Shown: positions 42,964 to 52,079 of the stretch, one piece after another
How positions within the stretch are numbered: position 1 is the first letter of the stretch
How the letters are laid out: every line of letters starts with the position of its first letter
NCBI GenBank assembly: GCA_027365565.1
Contig: DAHXMI010000005.1
Location: forward strand, 16,751-80,750
Length of the DNA stretch: 64,000 nucleotides
Direction of reading: 5' to 3'
From: JAMCYG01 sp027365565
GTDB lineage: Archaea; Micrarchaeota; Micrarchaeia; Micrarchaeales; Micrarchaeaceae
Notes under the pieces: generated by a model
What the model was told of the DNA's origin: nothing
What the model saw: the letters and a program-made list of their open reading frames with translations, nothing else
Database searches by the model: none
Translations under genes and position numbers: made by a program

Positions 42964-43665
42964 TCACTCTTCACCGCTTTCTTCGGTTTCGTTCCTCTTC
43001 GGCCGCTCGAACCTCAGCAGATAGACGTGCTTGTACACTCTCCTGTTCCTTTTCAGACCGCTGAGGACATACGAGGTTTTCGGCTTCAGCTTCCTCGTGG
43101 AGAAGAACTGGCCGGTGGCCTTCTTGTCGCTCGTGTAGACGTCGATGCCGCCGTTTTCCACCCTGTCTACCTTCGATACGAATGCGCCGTACCTTTCCAG
43201 ATAACGCGATATCCTCTCAAGGGTCTTCTCGGCCTTGTCCGGGTTGCCCCTCAGTTGGACCGTCGCCTCGAAGTAGCCGGAGCGCTCCTTAAGGCACCTT
43301 TCGCAAGTCCTGTGGAGCCTCTTCAGCCTCACCTCCTTCTCGAAGGCGACTTTCGTGCCATCCACATTGAAGTGGAAGCGGATCACGGCCCTGCCTATAC
43401 CCTCGTTTATCCTTATCACTTGGGTGCGCACGTTCTTGACGTTCCTAATGCGCAGGTAATCATCAATCGCGGCTGATATCGCCCCATTTCCTGCCGAATG
43501 GTACTCCTGGCCCGCCCTGACCCTGCCGCATATCCTGCAGAAATAGACCTCCACGACCTCTGGGATCAGCTTGCGCAGCCTCTTTATCGTGCATTCCTCA
43601 CAGAACTCGCCGACGAACATCACTCTGTCGCTCGAATTGTTGCATGTTGGGCAGTATATGGCCAT
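42964..43665 (-). CDS. nmd3: NMD3-family ribosome biogenesis protein
   Basis: 233 residues from the ATG at 43665 (MAIYCPTC); a GTG nine codons earlier is possible. N-terminal zinc motifs CPTC (5-8), CEEC (about 23-26), CRIC (43-46), and a later CERC, then the OB/SH3-like C-terminal domains. In eukaryotes NMD3 exports the 60S subunit; archaeal forms act in large-subunit maturation. The charged tail (ETEESGEE) is short. Convergent with the pilin gene, four bases apart. Confidence 0.9.
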   Translation of the reverse strand: MAIYCPTCNNSSDRVMFVGEFCEECTIKRLRKLIPEVVEVYFCRICGRVRAGQEYHSAGNGAISAAIDDYLRIRNVKNVRTQVIRINEGIGRAVIRFHFNVDGTKVAFEKEVRLKRLHRTCERCLKERSGYFEATVQLRGNPDKAEKTLERISRYLERYGAFVSKVDRVENGGIDVYTSDKKATGQFFSTRKLKPKTSYVLSGLKRNRRVYKHVYLLRFERPKRNETEESGEE

Positions 43666-43723
43666 GTGAATCAGCGTTTTTTTGGCTTGCACTACGGTGC
43701 GTTAGCACTGCGCATTGCCGTCG

Positions 43724-45301
43724 TCAGGCATAGTGCCTGGACAGTATCGCACCGTATGCGGGCCTGGTTATCAGCACGCCGAGAAGCGCGCCTATTATAG
43801 TAGACTCGGAGAATCCAATAATGCTTACTAGCGATGTCGCGAAGAACAACGGCAGCATGGCTGCTATCAGCAGCCCTGCGTCGGCCCACACTATGTAGAA
43901 TGCGTTGCCGAGCAGCTTCTTCGCCGAGGTTCCTTCGGTGCTCTTCGCGAGTATCTCGTCCGTTATTATTATCTGCGCGTCGACCCCGGTTCCGACCACC
44001 GCAATCATACCGGCGACTGCTGCGAGGTCTATGGTGCCTATCAGGCCTATTATCGACACGATTATGAATAGCTCCATGAACGTCGTTACCAGTATCGGGA
44101 ATATCAGGAACATCTTCCTGTACCTGATCGTTATGAACAATGATATGGCGATTACGGCCATCGACAGCGCGAGTTCGCTGACGTTAAGGAAGTCCGCGCC
44201 GAGGGTCGGCGGGATGCTGGTGGGCGTGCCCGGCACGACCGCCACCGGCAGCGCTCCGCCAGACAGTATGCTCGCGATCGTCTTTGTCTGGTTCTGCGCG
44301 TACGATAGGAGCTTCGCCTTTGGAACGCTGGGCGGAGCCGCTCCTGATATCTCATAGCTTGCAGTGACGTTGCCGTTGGTTATCGACGGGTTGAGCGTAG
44401 GGGCTGACAGAAGGCCGACCACCGCCCACGAGTCGATGACGGTCTCGTTCGCGCTGAGCGGTATGAATGCAGGCGTCATGTTTGCCTTGCTTTCAAGGTG
44501 GACTGTGTAATTGCGGCTCTTGAGGTAGCTGACCAATGCGCTGCTTATCGACGAGCTCGCTATAACGTTGTTGTACCTGCCGTTGCTGGAGTTGAAGAAG
44601 CTCTCGGCGTTCTGGACACTTGCGCTGTTGTTTGACACACTAATAATAGGTATTGTCTGGTTGCCGAAGCTCAGCGCAGCCTGCATGGCCCCGAGCGCCT
44701 GTGATGGCGTCAGCCCTGAGGAAAGGTTGCCGAGCTGTGAGGTGTTCATAATCACAACAGTGTTGGCCGGCCTGTCGAGGAACATGTAAAGCGGCTTGTT
44801 GCCCTGCCCGAAGACCACATGCGCGAAGTGCGTAGCCGCAGTCTCTGTAACGTAGAATGTGACCTGCCATGTTGCTGTGCCGTTCGAGATTATGGGGGAT
44901 GGCGTCCCTATGCTGCCGTGCAGTATGCTGCTTCCGTTTACCGCTTCCTGGCCGTTGACTATTCCGTCGAACCTTCCCTGCTTCTCTATTATCCCAACTG
45001 TGCTGTTGATGTCGCCCGAAGTGGTGCTCGGTACTACGACGTACACGGCCGAATTGCCTATGCCTTCAACTGTGACCTGCCTCAGGCCGAACGTGGACAG
45101 CCTCTGCTGGAGCACGGATATCAGCGATGTCATCTCCGTAGTGTTTACGCTGTGCTGCAGCGTGAGGGGTATCTCGGTTCCCCCCACGAACTCGATTCCA
45201 AGGTGTATGCCGTAGTGCAGGTCGAGCAGCGCAAGCGCAGCTACCACTACCACAAGGACCAGTATCCTCCTGTCCTTCAAGTAGGATTTAGCCTGCAGCA
45301 T
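43724..45301 (-). CDS. secD: Protein-export membrane protein SecD
   Basis: 525 residues. First helix (13-30), the large external P1 domain (30-370) starting IHLGIEFVGGTEIPL, and five clustered helices (about 375-520) typical of RND-like SecD. SecD and SecF together pull or release translocated proteins on the outer face of the membrane. The start is one base after the secF stop, so translation is coupled. Confidence 0.93.
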   Translation of the reverse strand: MLQAKSYLKDRRILVLVVVVAALALLDLHYGIHLGIEFVGGTEIPLTLQHSVNTTEMTSLISVLQQRLSTFGLRQVTVEGIGNSAVYVVVPSTTSGDINSTVGIIEKQGRFDGIVNGQEAVNGSSILHGSIGTPSPIISNGTATWQVTFYVTETAATHFAHVVFGQGNKPLYMFLDRPANTVVIMNTSQLGNLSSGLTPSQALGAMQAALSFGNQTIPIISVSNNSASVQNAESFFNSSNGRYNNVIASSSISSALVSYLKSRNYTVHLESKANMTPAFIPLSANETVIDSWAVVGLLSAPTLNPSITNGNVTASYEISGAAPPSVPKAKLLSYAQNQTKTIASILSGGALPVAVVPGTPTSIPPTLGADFLNVSELALSMAVIAISLFITIRYRKMFLIFPILVTTFMELFIIVSIIGLIGTIDLAAVAGMIAVVGTGVDAQIIITDEILAKSTEGTSAKKLLGNAFYIVWADAGLLIAAMLPLFFATSLVSIIGFSESTIIGALLGVLITRPAYGAILSRHYA

Positions 45302-45302
45302 C

Positions 45303-46490
45303 TTATCTTACCTCTTTCCTCTTCTTGTACCAAAGGATCAGCGGCGTGTTGAACAGCCACGTGGTTGCTATGTCGGTAACAAGCCCTATCAATACAACCC
45401 CTGATATCTCGAAGTATGTCTGTATAAACGTGAAGTACGAGACGATGAACAGTATGGCGAATGTGAGTATCGCCGCAAGCGTCATGGTCAGGCCGGTCTT
45501 CATGCTCGCGAAGGCCCTGCTTTCAGGGGTCCCCTCGCTCCTTTTGAGTATCCTTATGGCCGTGAGCGTGTCGGTGTCTATCGCGTACCCTATGAGCATC
45601 AGTAGGCCTCCGACAGACGCCAGGCCGAGTGGTATTCCGAATACCACCATGAAGCCGAGCGAGACCAGTATGTCGTTCGCTGCCCCAAATACGACCGAGA
45701 ACGAAGGCACCGGGGTCCTGAATATGAAGAATACCACCAGCGCCACTATGATGAACGCCGTTATTATTATGCTCCTGACCTTCCCGAGGAAGAAACTGCC
45801 CAGGGTCGGCGTAACATAGTTGTACGAATACGTAGTATAGTGCACTGCGCCGCCCAGCACTCCCAGTATCTGCGTCTTGTACGACGTCGATGCGTTGTTG
45901 TATGCGTTGTTCGCCGCATTAAGTACGGACTGCGCGTTTGATGCGTTGTAGCTGAAAGTCCTGTTGGCAAGGAATGGAGAGAGGCCCAATATCACGGTGT
46001 TGGCCGTAGAACCCATCTGCGAGAGGTATCGCGATGCAGCAGCCTGCTGCACCGAGAGCTGGCTTAGCAGGGTGGAGTTGCCCGGGCTGGACTGGAGCTC
46101 CTGGTTTATCGTAGTCTCGTTTACAACAGCTGAGGAGTATTCGTTGTACTGCGTAAGCATGGCCGTTACGTTGCCCTCTGCATTTATTATGCTGCTGTTG
46201 GCGTCTATCGTGACGGTCACTCCGCTTGGCGATTTCTCCACGCTGGTGTGCGCATTGGGTATGTGCGAGTTGACATACGAGGTAAGGCTGCTGATGCCTA
46301 TGCTCTGGTTGGTCTGCAGCTGCACGCTGACGCCGCCCTTGAGGGATGAGTCAAGCTGAAGATGTGGAATGAAGTACAGGCTGATCACAAGGAGCACAAG
46401 AGGCACGAATATGAACCTGTTGTAGTACTTGCTCTCGTATATGTTTCTTACCATGAAAATCAGTCTGGCTAAGAGTCCTTTGAACGTCAT
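45303..46490 (-). CDS. secF: Protein-export membrane protein SecF
   Basis: 395 residues. N-terminal helix (27-46), 'LDSSLKGGVSVQL' corresponding to the conserved Gly-Gly region, an external domain enlarged to about 190 residues, and five C-terminal helices (about 235-385) with 'GYAIDTDTLTAIRILK'. It is about 100 residues longer than the usual archaeal SecF because of the external domain. Upstream partner of secD. Confidence 0.92.
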   Translation of the reverse strand: MTFKGLLARLIFMVRNIYESKYYNRFIFVPLVLLVISLYFIPHLQLDSSLKGGVSVQLQTNQSIGISSLTSYVNSHIPNAHTSVEKSPSGVTVTIDANSSIINAEGNVTAMLTQYNEYSSAVVNETTINQELQSSPGNSTLLSQLSVQQAAASRYLSQMGSTANTVILGLSPFLANRTFSYNASNAQSVLNAANNAYNNASTSYKTQILGVLGGAVHYTTYSYNYVTPTLGSFFLGKVRSIIITAFIIVALVVFFIFRTPVPSFSVVFGAANDILVSLGFMVVFGIPLGLASVGGLLMLIGYAIDTDTLTAIRILKRSEGTPESRAFASMKTGLTMTLAAILTFAILFIVSYFTFIQTYFEISGVVLIGLVTDIATTWLFNTPLILWYKKRKEVR

Positions 46491-46552
46491 ATATTACTGG
46501 GACAAGATATTTAATTATGCCTAAATGCGCCCAACGCGAAAGAAAAGATATG

Positions 46553-46604
46553 TTGAAAAAATCAAGAAAAGAAAAGCAAAGAAAAGGCGCGCTTTACGCG
46601 TGCC
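46553..46604 (-). terminator. Hairpin plus T-tract terminator overlapping the 46594-46884 stop
   Basis: On the minus strand, GGCACGC-GTAAA-GCGCGCC (one mismatch in the stem, 46604 to 46586) is followed by TTTTCTTTGCTTTTCTTTTC. The hairpin's 5' arm lies in the last codons of the gene. The form matches the terminators at 730-760 and at the right end of the window. Confidence 0.6.
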
Positions 46605-46884
46605 TCTTCATGAGCTTGAGATGCAGCGACGTCACGAAGCCGTACACTATGAAGAATATTGCTCCGAGAACCAATGTCCAGCCGAAGAAGCTCGGTATCG
46701 AGACCAGCGCCGGGACATCCGCAAGCAGTATCAGTCCGAGCACGAAAACGTATATGCCCCAGTACAGGGCCCTGAATATGTGCCATCCAGAATGCTTCTC
46801 GTTGAAATGAAGCATACGTTCATACGCTAGCGTTGGGTCGATCGTGACCACATTGCCACTTCCATTTGACCTTTTTACAGCCAT
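46594..46884 (-). CDS. Small two-helix membrane protein
   Basis: 96 residues: soluble N-terminus, two helices (about 37-58 and 64-86) with a short loop, and a basic end (KLMKRHA). No recognised family; it looks like a generic '2TM' protein. It is upstream of secF on the same strand, and the terminator at its end separates it from secF. Confidence 0.65.
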   Translation of the reverse strand: MAVKRSNGSGNVVTIDPTLAYERMLHFNEKHSGWHIFRALYWGIYVFVLGLILLADVPALVSIPSFFGWTLVLGAIFFIVYGFVTSLHLKLMKRHA

Positions 46885-47014
46885 TTATACACCTTGATAG
46901 TAATTCTATGGAAAACATTAAAAAGCTACAGTCTCTCGCGCAACCATAATATGCATGACGTACGCATTACCTATGCAAGTTACCTGTGCGAGAGCAGGTA
47001 GCAGGTGATGGCCA

Positions 47015-47797
47015 ATGGTAAGCAGGGTCAGCAAGAAGAAGAGGCCCCGAAGGGAAATCCACCAGGAGAGGGAGGAGGAGAAGACCGAAGGCGGAGTGTT
47101 CAACAGGGCAACCATGATAATGCTCGGCAAGTTCTTCAACAAAGGTGTGGTAAGCAAGCTAGGCTTCCCGATCGCGCGCGGCAAGGAGAGCGACGTGTTC
47201 GTGGCGGAAGCGGGCAATGCGGAAATCCTCGGAGGCGCATCCCACGTCATACTTAAGATGTTCAGGGTCACGACTACCTCCTTCCGCAAAATGTCGCCGT
47301 ACATTGACGGCGACCCTAGGTTCACGAGGCAGGTGGGCAAGAGCAGGGAAAAGATCATCGAGACGTGGTGCAAGAAGGAGTTCGGCAACCTCGAGATAGC
47401 ATCTCGCGCCGGCGTGAGCGTGCCAAAGCCCTACATGTACAACGGGACAATACTTGCTATGGAGTTCATACATGACAGCGGCATGGTGCCTGCCGCGACG
47501 CTCGCGAATTCCACGCTAAGCAATCCGGAAAGGATGGCGCACGCGGTGATCGAAGACATAAGGAAGCTCTACGATGCCGGACTCGTGCATGCGGACATGA
47601 GCGAGTACAACATACTGGTCGGCGACGACGAGAAGGAGTACGTAATAGACATGGGGCAGGCCATAGTGCTGAAGCACCCGAACGCCTACGACTACCTGCA
47701 GAGGGACGTGGAGCACATAGTGAAGTACTTCAACAGGAAGTACGGCCTCGGCATCGACTGGCGCAAAACCTACAATCAGATAGTCCAGGAAGAGTGA
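47015..47797 (+). CDS. rio1: RIO1-type serine/threonine kinase
   Basis: 260 residues. Atypical kinase/ATPase of small-subunit biogenesis. Nucleotide loop ARGKESDVFVA (54-64), catalytic HADMSEYNIL (192-201, Asp194) and metal-binding IDMGQA (211-216) define the RIO1 subfamily. The start ATG at 47015 has GGTGA upstream. Its 3' end overlaps that of thiI by 22 bases. Confidence 0.95.
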   Translation: MVSRVSKKKRPRREIHQEREEEKTEGGVFNRATMIMLGKFFNKGVVSKLGFPIARGKESDVFVAEAGNAEILGGASHVILKMFRVTTTSFRKMSPYIDGDPRFTRQVGKSREKIIETWCKKEFGNLEIASRAGVSVPKPYMYNGTILAMEFIHDSGMVPAATLANSTLSNPERMAHAVIEDIRKLYDAGLVHADMSEYNILVGDDEKEYVIDMGQAIVLKHPNAYDYLQRDVEHIVKYFNRKYGLGIDWRKTYNQIVQEE

Positions 47798-48933
47798 TCG
47801 ATCCCCTTCAGCGTCTTCTGCACGACCTTCGACATGCCGTATCTCTTGTAGAGGCTGTCGACCAGTTCTGCGCTCATCGACGTGGAAGGGTTGCGGAGCC
47901 GCATGGAACATACGTCCTTGTACGGCTTTATGGAGATGCCGAACGTGCCTATCCTCTGTGCCTCGTTTACTATCTCCTGCTTGTCAAAACCGCTCAGCGG
48001 CCTGAACATGAGGAGCTTGATGCCTTTCTCGGATGCCCTCATGTTCTTGACGGTCTGCGACGCCACCTGTGCGAGGCTCTCGCCCGTGCATATGACCTCC
48101 GCGCCCTCCTTCTTTGCGATGCGCTCCGCGATCTTGTACATGAACCGCTTGAACAGCACGTGTTCGTATTTGCTCGGCATGCTCATGACCGCAGACTGGA
48201 ACGCGTCCGCCTTCGCGAAATATACGCCTGCCCCGTTTGAGTATCCTGAAAGCGCCGCGCCAAACTCCTTTATCTTTGACTCTTCCGCTACGCTGTTGCT
48301 GGCAAACGGGTGGAAGTGCAGGTATATTGGAATCAGCCCGCGCTTCATTGCGTAGTATGCGGCGACAGGCGAATCTATTCCACCAGAAAGCAGTATCACC
48401 GCCTTGCCGGAAGAGCCGACCGGCAATCCTCCCGGCCCCCGTATCTTATTGGAATAGACCAAGGTGCCGAAGTCCGTGACGTTGATGCTGACTGCCTTCT
48501 TGGAATCCTTGTCGACCTCGATGCCTTTCTCGACTGCGAGCGAGAGCAGCTCCTTCAGTATCTCCATCGAGTTCTTCCCCTTCTTGAGGGACCTCCTCAC
48601 GATTATCCTGATGGGCTCGCCGCCAAGGTCCGAGGAGAGCTTCCTTACGGCGCCGAACATCGCAGTTGTATTGCCATCCACCAGGATGGCCGGGGCGAAC
48701 CAGCTCACCCCGAATACCTTCGAGAGCCTGCCGCTTATCCCTTCCACATCGCTGCCTTTCGTGAGCTCGACAACGAAGCGGTCGCGCCTAAGGTCCAAGG
48801 AGGCGTACTCTGCGCCCTCCAGGGCCTTCGCTATATTCCTCCTAAGCCTGCTGATGAATACGTTCCTATTGTCCCCTTTCAGCCATATCTCGCCAAAGTG
48901 AATCACAATATATTTATAGCTGTAATCTGTCAT
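47776..48933 (-). CDS. thiI: tRNA 4-thiouridine sulfurtransferase ThiI
   Basis: 385 residues: N-terminal ferredoxin-like and THUMP domains (1-165), then a PP-loop AMP-ligase domain with SGGIDSP (183-189) and VICTGESLAQVASQ, containing a conserved Cys. It makes s4U8 in tRNA. There is no C-terminal rhodanese domain, as usual in archaea, so sulfur must come from another donor. TTAATAA about 27 bases upstream on the minus strand suggests an almost leaderless mRNA. Confidence 0.93.
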   Translation of the reverse strand: MTDYSYKYIVIHFGEIWLKGDNRNVFISRLRRNIAKALEGAEYASLDLRRDRFVVELTKGSDVEGISGRLSKVFGVSWFAPAILVDGNTTAMFGAVRKLSSDLGGEPIRIIVRRSLKKGKNSMEILKELLSLAVEKGIEVDKDSKKAVSINVTDFGTLVYSNKIRGPGGLPVGSSGKAVILLSGGIDSPVAAYYAMKRGLIPIYLHFHPFASNSVAEESKIKEFGAALSGYSNGAGVYFAKADAFQSAVMSMPSKYEHVLFKRFMYKIAERIAKKEGAEVICTGESLAQVASQTVKNMRASEKGIKLLMFRPLSGFDKQEIVNEAQRIGTFGISIKPYKDVCSMRLRNPSTSMSAELVDSLYKRYGMSKVVQKTLKGIDHSSWTI

Positions 48934-49002
48934 AACAGTAAATCTTTCAGCAAAGGTTATTAACGTAGCGACTGAAGATTACGCATCAGTAAGGGTGTGC
49001 GC

Positions 49003-49200
49003 TTGTCGATTCCATCAAGGCTGTCGAAGTTCATAGACGATTCGAAGAGAGTCATGAGCATAAGCTACAAGCCGAGTTCGGAGGAATTCAACAAGAGCGC
49101 CAAGATAATACTGATCGGCATACTCCTGATCGGTGCGGTCGGCTTCATAATAGCAATAATAATCTCGCTCATCATATCGGGATCGCTAAGCCTGGTGTGA
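49003..49200 (+). CDS. secE: Preprotein translocase subunit SecE (Sec61 gamma)
   Basis: 65 residues if translated from the TTG at 49003, which has AAGGGTG six bases upstream; a GTG at 48997 would add two residues. An amphipathic helix (IPSRLSKFIDDSKRVMSISYKPS) is followed by a single membrane helix (AKIILIGILLIGAVGFIIAIIISLII), the standard archaeal SecE form. It clamps SecY in the translocon. It is followed 25 bases later by an NFACT-R gene. Confidence 0.9.
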   Translation: MSIPSRLSKFIDDSKRVMSISYKPSSEEFNKSAKIILIGILLIGAVGFIIAIIISLIISGSLSLV

Positions 49201-49225
49201 TCAGGCCCACTTTCCGGCGAGTCAG

Positions 49226-50014
49226 ATGAAGATAGAGATCGACTTTACCAAGTCCGCGCAGGAGAATGCATCCGAATACTACGGCAGGGCCAAGAGGGCG
49301 AAGGCGAAGGCCGAAGGCGCCGGTGAAGCGGTCAAGAGGCTCGAGGCGAAGCTCAAGTCGCTGAAGAAGAAGGAGGCGGCGCAGCCGAAGGAGAAGAAGC
49401 AGATAATCAAGGCCAGGAAGCAGCAATGGTACGAGAAGTTCCACTGGTTCTTCGCGTCGAACGGTGCGCTGGTCATAGGGGGCAGGGACGCCCACCAGAA
49501 CGAGATGCTGAACTCTAAGCATTTTGAGGACAGCGACCTATTCTTCCATGCGGACATATTCGGCGCCTCGGTAACGATACTGAAGGGCGGCGAGTCTGCC
49601 GGCAAGGAGGTTAGGGAAGAGGTGGCCCAGTTTGCGGCGTGCAACTCCAGCGCATGGAAGGACGGCATGGGGAGCGTCAACGTTTACGCGATGAGAAGAA
49701 GCCAGGTCAGCAAATCAACGGGCAAGGGCTCGCTCGGCACCGGAGGCTTCCTGCTCACCGGTGAGCGAGAATGGTACAGGGGGGTCGCGCTCAAGCTGGT
49801 CGTCTATATGGGCGAAGACGGCCTGAGGGTGATGCCCCACGTGATGCTGCCGCGCATGACTGGGAAGATAGGCAGGCATGTCACGCTGATACCAGGAGAC
49901 GAGAAGAAGTCCGATGCCGCGAAGAGCATCGGCGCGTACTTGTCCTACAACGACATAGACCACATAATGCAGCAGCTTCCGACAGGCTCGTTCAGGATAG
50001 AGAAGGGCGAGTAA
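49226..50014 (+). CDS. NFACT-R domain protein (truncated RqcH/NEMF-like)
   Basis: 262 residues. A coiled-coil region (12-65) is followed by the NFACT-R (DUF814) domain: WYEKFHWFFASNGALVIGGRD (68-88), 'DLFFHADIFGAS', 'VNVYAMRRSQVSKSTGKGSLGTGGF'. Full-length RqcH/NEMF proteins of ribosome-associated quality control carry an NFACT-N tRNA-recruiting domain before this; here it is absent, and no separate NFACT-N gene is visible in the window. The ATG is a good start and no frameshifted upstream remnant is seen, so the short form seems genuine. Confidence 0.85.
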   Translation: MKIEIDFTKSAQENASEYYGRAKRAKAKAEGAGEAVKRLEAKLKSLKKKEAAQPKEKKQIIKARKQQWYEKFHWFFASNGALVIGGRDAHQNEMLNSKHFEDSDLFFHADIFGASVTILKGGESAGKEVREEVAQFAACNSSAWKDGMGSVNVYAMRRSQVSKSTGKGSLGTGGFLLTGEREWYRGVALKLVVYMGEDGLRVMPHVMLPRMTGKIGRHVTLIPGDEKKSDAAKSIGAYLSYNDIDHIMQQLPTGSFRIEKGE

Positions 50015-50929
50015 TTACGGCACTGTGTATCCATCCGTCCAGGATGAGGTAAATGTCAAGCCTGCGCTTGTTTTGCCATTGTATCCGTTGCCGCCGTAGT
50101 CCTTCGCATTGCCATTGAGGGGCCACCAGCCCACGAGGTTCTGCAGGTCTATCGGTGTTCCGCCTATCCCTTCGCCGTAAAGCCCTGCTATCGCATTGGA
50201 CGAGAGCGCCGTATTGTACATCTGTGCGTTCGCTACGCTCCCGTTGAAAAATGACCCTGCTCCTCCCCTGCTGCCGATATACGTGTAAAGCCCCGAGCCT
50301 TGCAAATTGAGCGTTCCGCTATCAGTGGTCTCGGCTACCATTGATCCATCTATCCATATGCTGACGGCGGTCCCGTTGTATCTACTCGCCATGAAATACC
50401 ATACGTTCGGCACGATATAGCCAGAAGCGCTTTTAGCCTCGTTCCAGCAGCCCCCGGTAGTGCAGACCCAGGTCTCTGCTTCCCCTGTTCCGCTGTCGTT
50501 TATCGCTATTATCGGATTTATTTCCGCAGTGGGGCTCGAATCTGTTCCGAAGACCTCCTGTCTGCTTCCGCAGCATCCACCCGTCAAGTGCTTCCCGCTG
50601 TTCCATTTCACCCATGCAGTCATGGTTATTGTGTTTCCGGTTGCAAGGACCCTATTCGTAAGTATGGTTACGTTGCCGCCGTTTCCGTTAAGCTGGGCGA
50701 CAAATTTCGGGAGCCTGCCGCTGCATTCGCCTGCGAAGTTGATGAATTTCGTGGTGCCCGGGCCATCCGGTCTGTAAACATAGCAAGCGCCTGGCTGTGC
50801 CTTCGGTTCGAAGTTGCTGGCGTTGAAGACGCCGAGCTCGAACAGCACCACGAGAACCACCGCAATGATCATTATCAGCCATCCATAAGTTGTAAGGTAT
50901 TCCATTGCAGACTGGCTTCGGTGCTGCAT
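50015..50929 (-). CDS. Class III signal peptide protein with LamG/concanavalin-like domain
   Basis: 304 residues. Leader MQHR then SQSAMEYLTTYGWLIMIIAVVLVVLFELG, the QxxxEYL pilin-type signal, followed by an external jelly-roll domain (about 80-300: 'TMTAWVKWNS', 'WYFMASRYNGTAVSIWIDGSMV', 'VANAQMYNTALSSNAIAGLY', 'GWWPLNGN') of the LamG type, often involved in carbohydrate binding. A pilin-anchored adhesin is the natural reading. It abuts the end of the NFACT-R gene. Confidence 0.85.
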   Translation of the reverse strand: MQHRSQSAMEYLTTYGWLIMIIAVVLVVLFELGVFNASNFEPKAQPGACYVYRPDGPGTTKFINFAGECSGRLPKFVAQLNGNGGNVTILTNRVLATGNTITMTAWVKWNSGKHLTGGCCGSRQEVFGTDSSPTAEINPIIAINDSGTGEAETWVCTTGGCWNEAKSASGYIVPNVWYFMASRYNGTAVSIWIDGSMVAETTDSGTLNLQGSGLYTYIGSRGGAGSFFNGSVANAQMYNTALSSNAIAGLYGEGIGGTPIDLQNLVGWWPLNGNAKDYGGNGYNGKTSAGLTFTSSWTDGYTVP

Positions 50930-50968
50930 TCTATCACAAGAGGGATTCTGAAGTAATCTATTAAAATA

Positions 50969-51022
50969 TGCAGGGAGGGAGATTTGAACTCCCGAACCCG
51001 CTAAGAGAGTGAGCCCTGAACC
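50969..51022 (-). pseudogene. 3' fragment of tRNA-Leu(CAG), probable attachment-site copy
   Basis: These 54 bases match the 3' half of the intact tRNA-Leu(CAG) gene at 53038-53091 (from the anticodon loop to the discriminator) with one mismatch in the variable arm. The 5' half is absent: the sequence upstream (…GAGAGGGAT on the minus strand) cannot form D-arm or acceptor pairing. Same strand and orientation as the intact gene, giving direct repeats about 2.07 kb apart. Confidence 0.9.
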
Positions 51023-51080
51023 ATCCCTCTCATAATTTTAATAGCATAGCGCATATTAAGTTTCTGATGTAATCATCATC

Positions 51081-51974
51081 ATGCGCGTGATTTCGTGGAA
51101 TATAAACTCCGTGCGTGCTCGCTCATCACGGTTGCTGGAGCTTCTTAATCGTCACGACCCTGATATAGTCTGCTTGCAGGAAACAAAAACGAAAGATAGG
51201 TATTTCCCTATATCAGAGCTAAGTGCCGTCGGATATACCGCCATCCTGAATGGTCAGGAAAGTTATAACGGTGTCGCAATCCTTATCCGAAGCCCACCAA
51301 AACAGCATAACCTCTACACTCATATATTACCACAGACACAAAAAACAGGTAAGACAGATCAAGTGTATTACAAGCCTACAGATATATATTCAAATTTTCC
51401 CGCAAATCCTGTGCCGAGTGAAGCCAGACTCATATCCGCAAACATTGGAGGGATAAGAGTGGTTAATGTATATGTAATTAATGGGGAAAGCAGAGAGAGT
51501 ATCAAATTTGGCCTCAAACAAGTTTGGATGGATGCGCTAGGCAAATGGATTCAAAGCCTTCCAAGAACGCCACCTCTCTTAATGGTGGGAGACTTTAATG
51601 TGGCACCCGAAAATTGTGATGTTTGGGATCCGGAAGGACTTCAGGAGCGCATACATTGTACAAGGGAAGAAAGAGAGTGGCTCATAAAGCTAAAAGGCGA
51701 AAGACTATACGATATTCTCAGGAAGACTAATCCAAACCAGAAAATGTATACATGGTGGCCATATCAGAGAGATGCGTTTGAGCAAGATGAAGGACTTCGG
51801 TTTGACCTTGCTTTAGGCGACTCTCAGCTAGTAAGGCTAACAAAGAGAGTATGGGTAGACAGAGACGAGAGGAAACCAGATAAGACAAAGGAGCCCCCTA
51901 GCGATCATGCACCTGTAATAATCGACCTTTATAACGCACCTACTACTCAAAAGGAGGTTTTAAAACGAAGATAA
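51081..51974 (+). CDS. xthA: Exonuclease III / AP endonuclease (XthA family)
   Basis: 297 residues. Catalytic positions are intact: WNINSVRAR (5-13), QETK (36-39), GDFNVAPENCDVWDP (near 177-191), GLRFDLAL (near 248) and the final SDHAPV (Asp-His). It cleaves at abasic sites and trims 3' ends. The product is longer than typical ExoIII because of insertions around residues 85-125. The lower GC and codon use compared with the rest of the window, and the location in the tRNA-flanked island, point to acquisition, perhaps from a bacterium. Confidence 0.92.
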   Translation: MRVISWNINSVRARSSRLLELLNRHDPDIVCLQETKTKDRYFPISELSAVGYTAILNGQESYNGVAILIRSPPKQHNLYTHILPQTQKTGKTDQVYYKPTDIYSNFPANPVPSEARLISANIGGIRVVNVYVINGESRESIKFGLKQVWMDALGKWIQSLPRTPPLLMVGDFNVAPENCDVWDPEGLQERIHCTREEREWLIKLKGERLYDILRKTNPNQKMYTWWPYQRDAFEQDEGLRFDLALGDSQLVRLTKRVWVDRDERKPDKTKEPPSDHAPVIIDLYNAPTTQKEVLKRR

Positions 51975-52009
51975 TGAATTTGAATATGTTTTCAAACAAC
52001 GAACTGTTT

Positions 52010-52048
52010 GTTTCATTAAAGGAAACTTTTAGTTTCTTAAAAGGAAAC
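52010..52048 (+). promoter_or_regulatory. Pair of 17-bp imperfect palindromes (operator) before the MNT/HEPN genes
   Basis: GTTTCATTAAAGGAAAC (52010-52026) and GTTTCTTAAAAGGAAAC (52032-52048) are near-identical, each with GTTTC/GAAAC arms, and 22 bp apart centre to centre, i.e. two helical turns. The second overlaps the likely BRE/TATA (AAATAAAAAC). The wHTH domain of the next gene is the obvious candidate to bind them. Confidence 0.65.
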
Positions 52049-52079
52049 AAATAAAAACTTATATGGAGAAATTACTGTG

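Noticed and set aside
50969..51035. Left tRNA-Leu-like sequence as a functional or split tRNA
   Set aside because: The 5' half is absent and the flanking bases cannot pair as D-arm or acceptor stem; a matching 5' half-gene with a joining leader is not seen nearby. A split-tRNA reading remains only a remote option.
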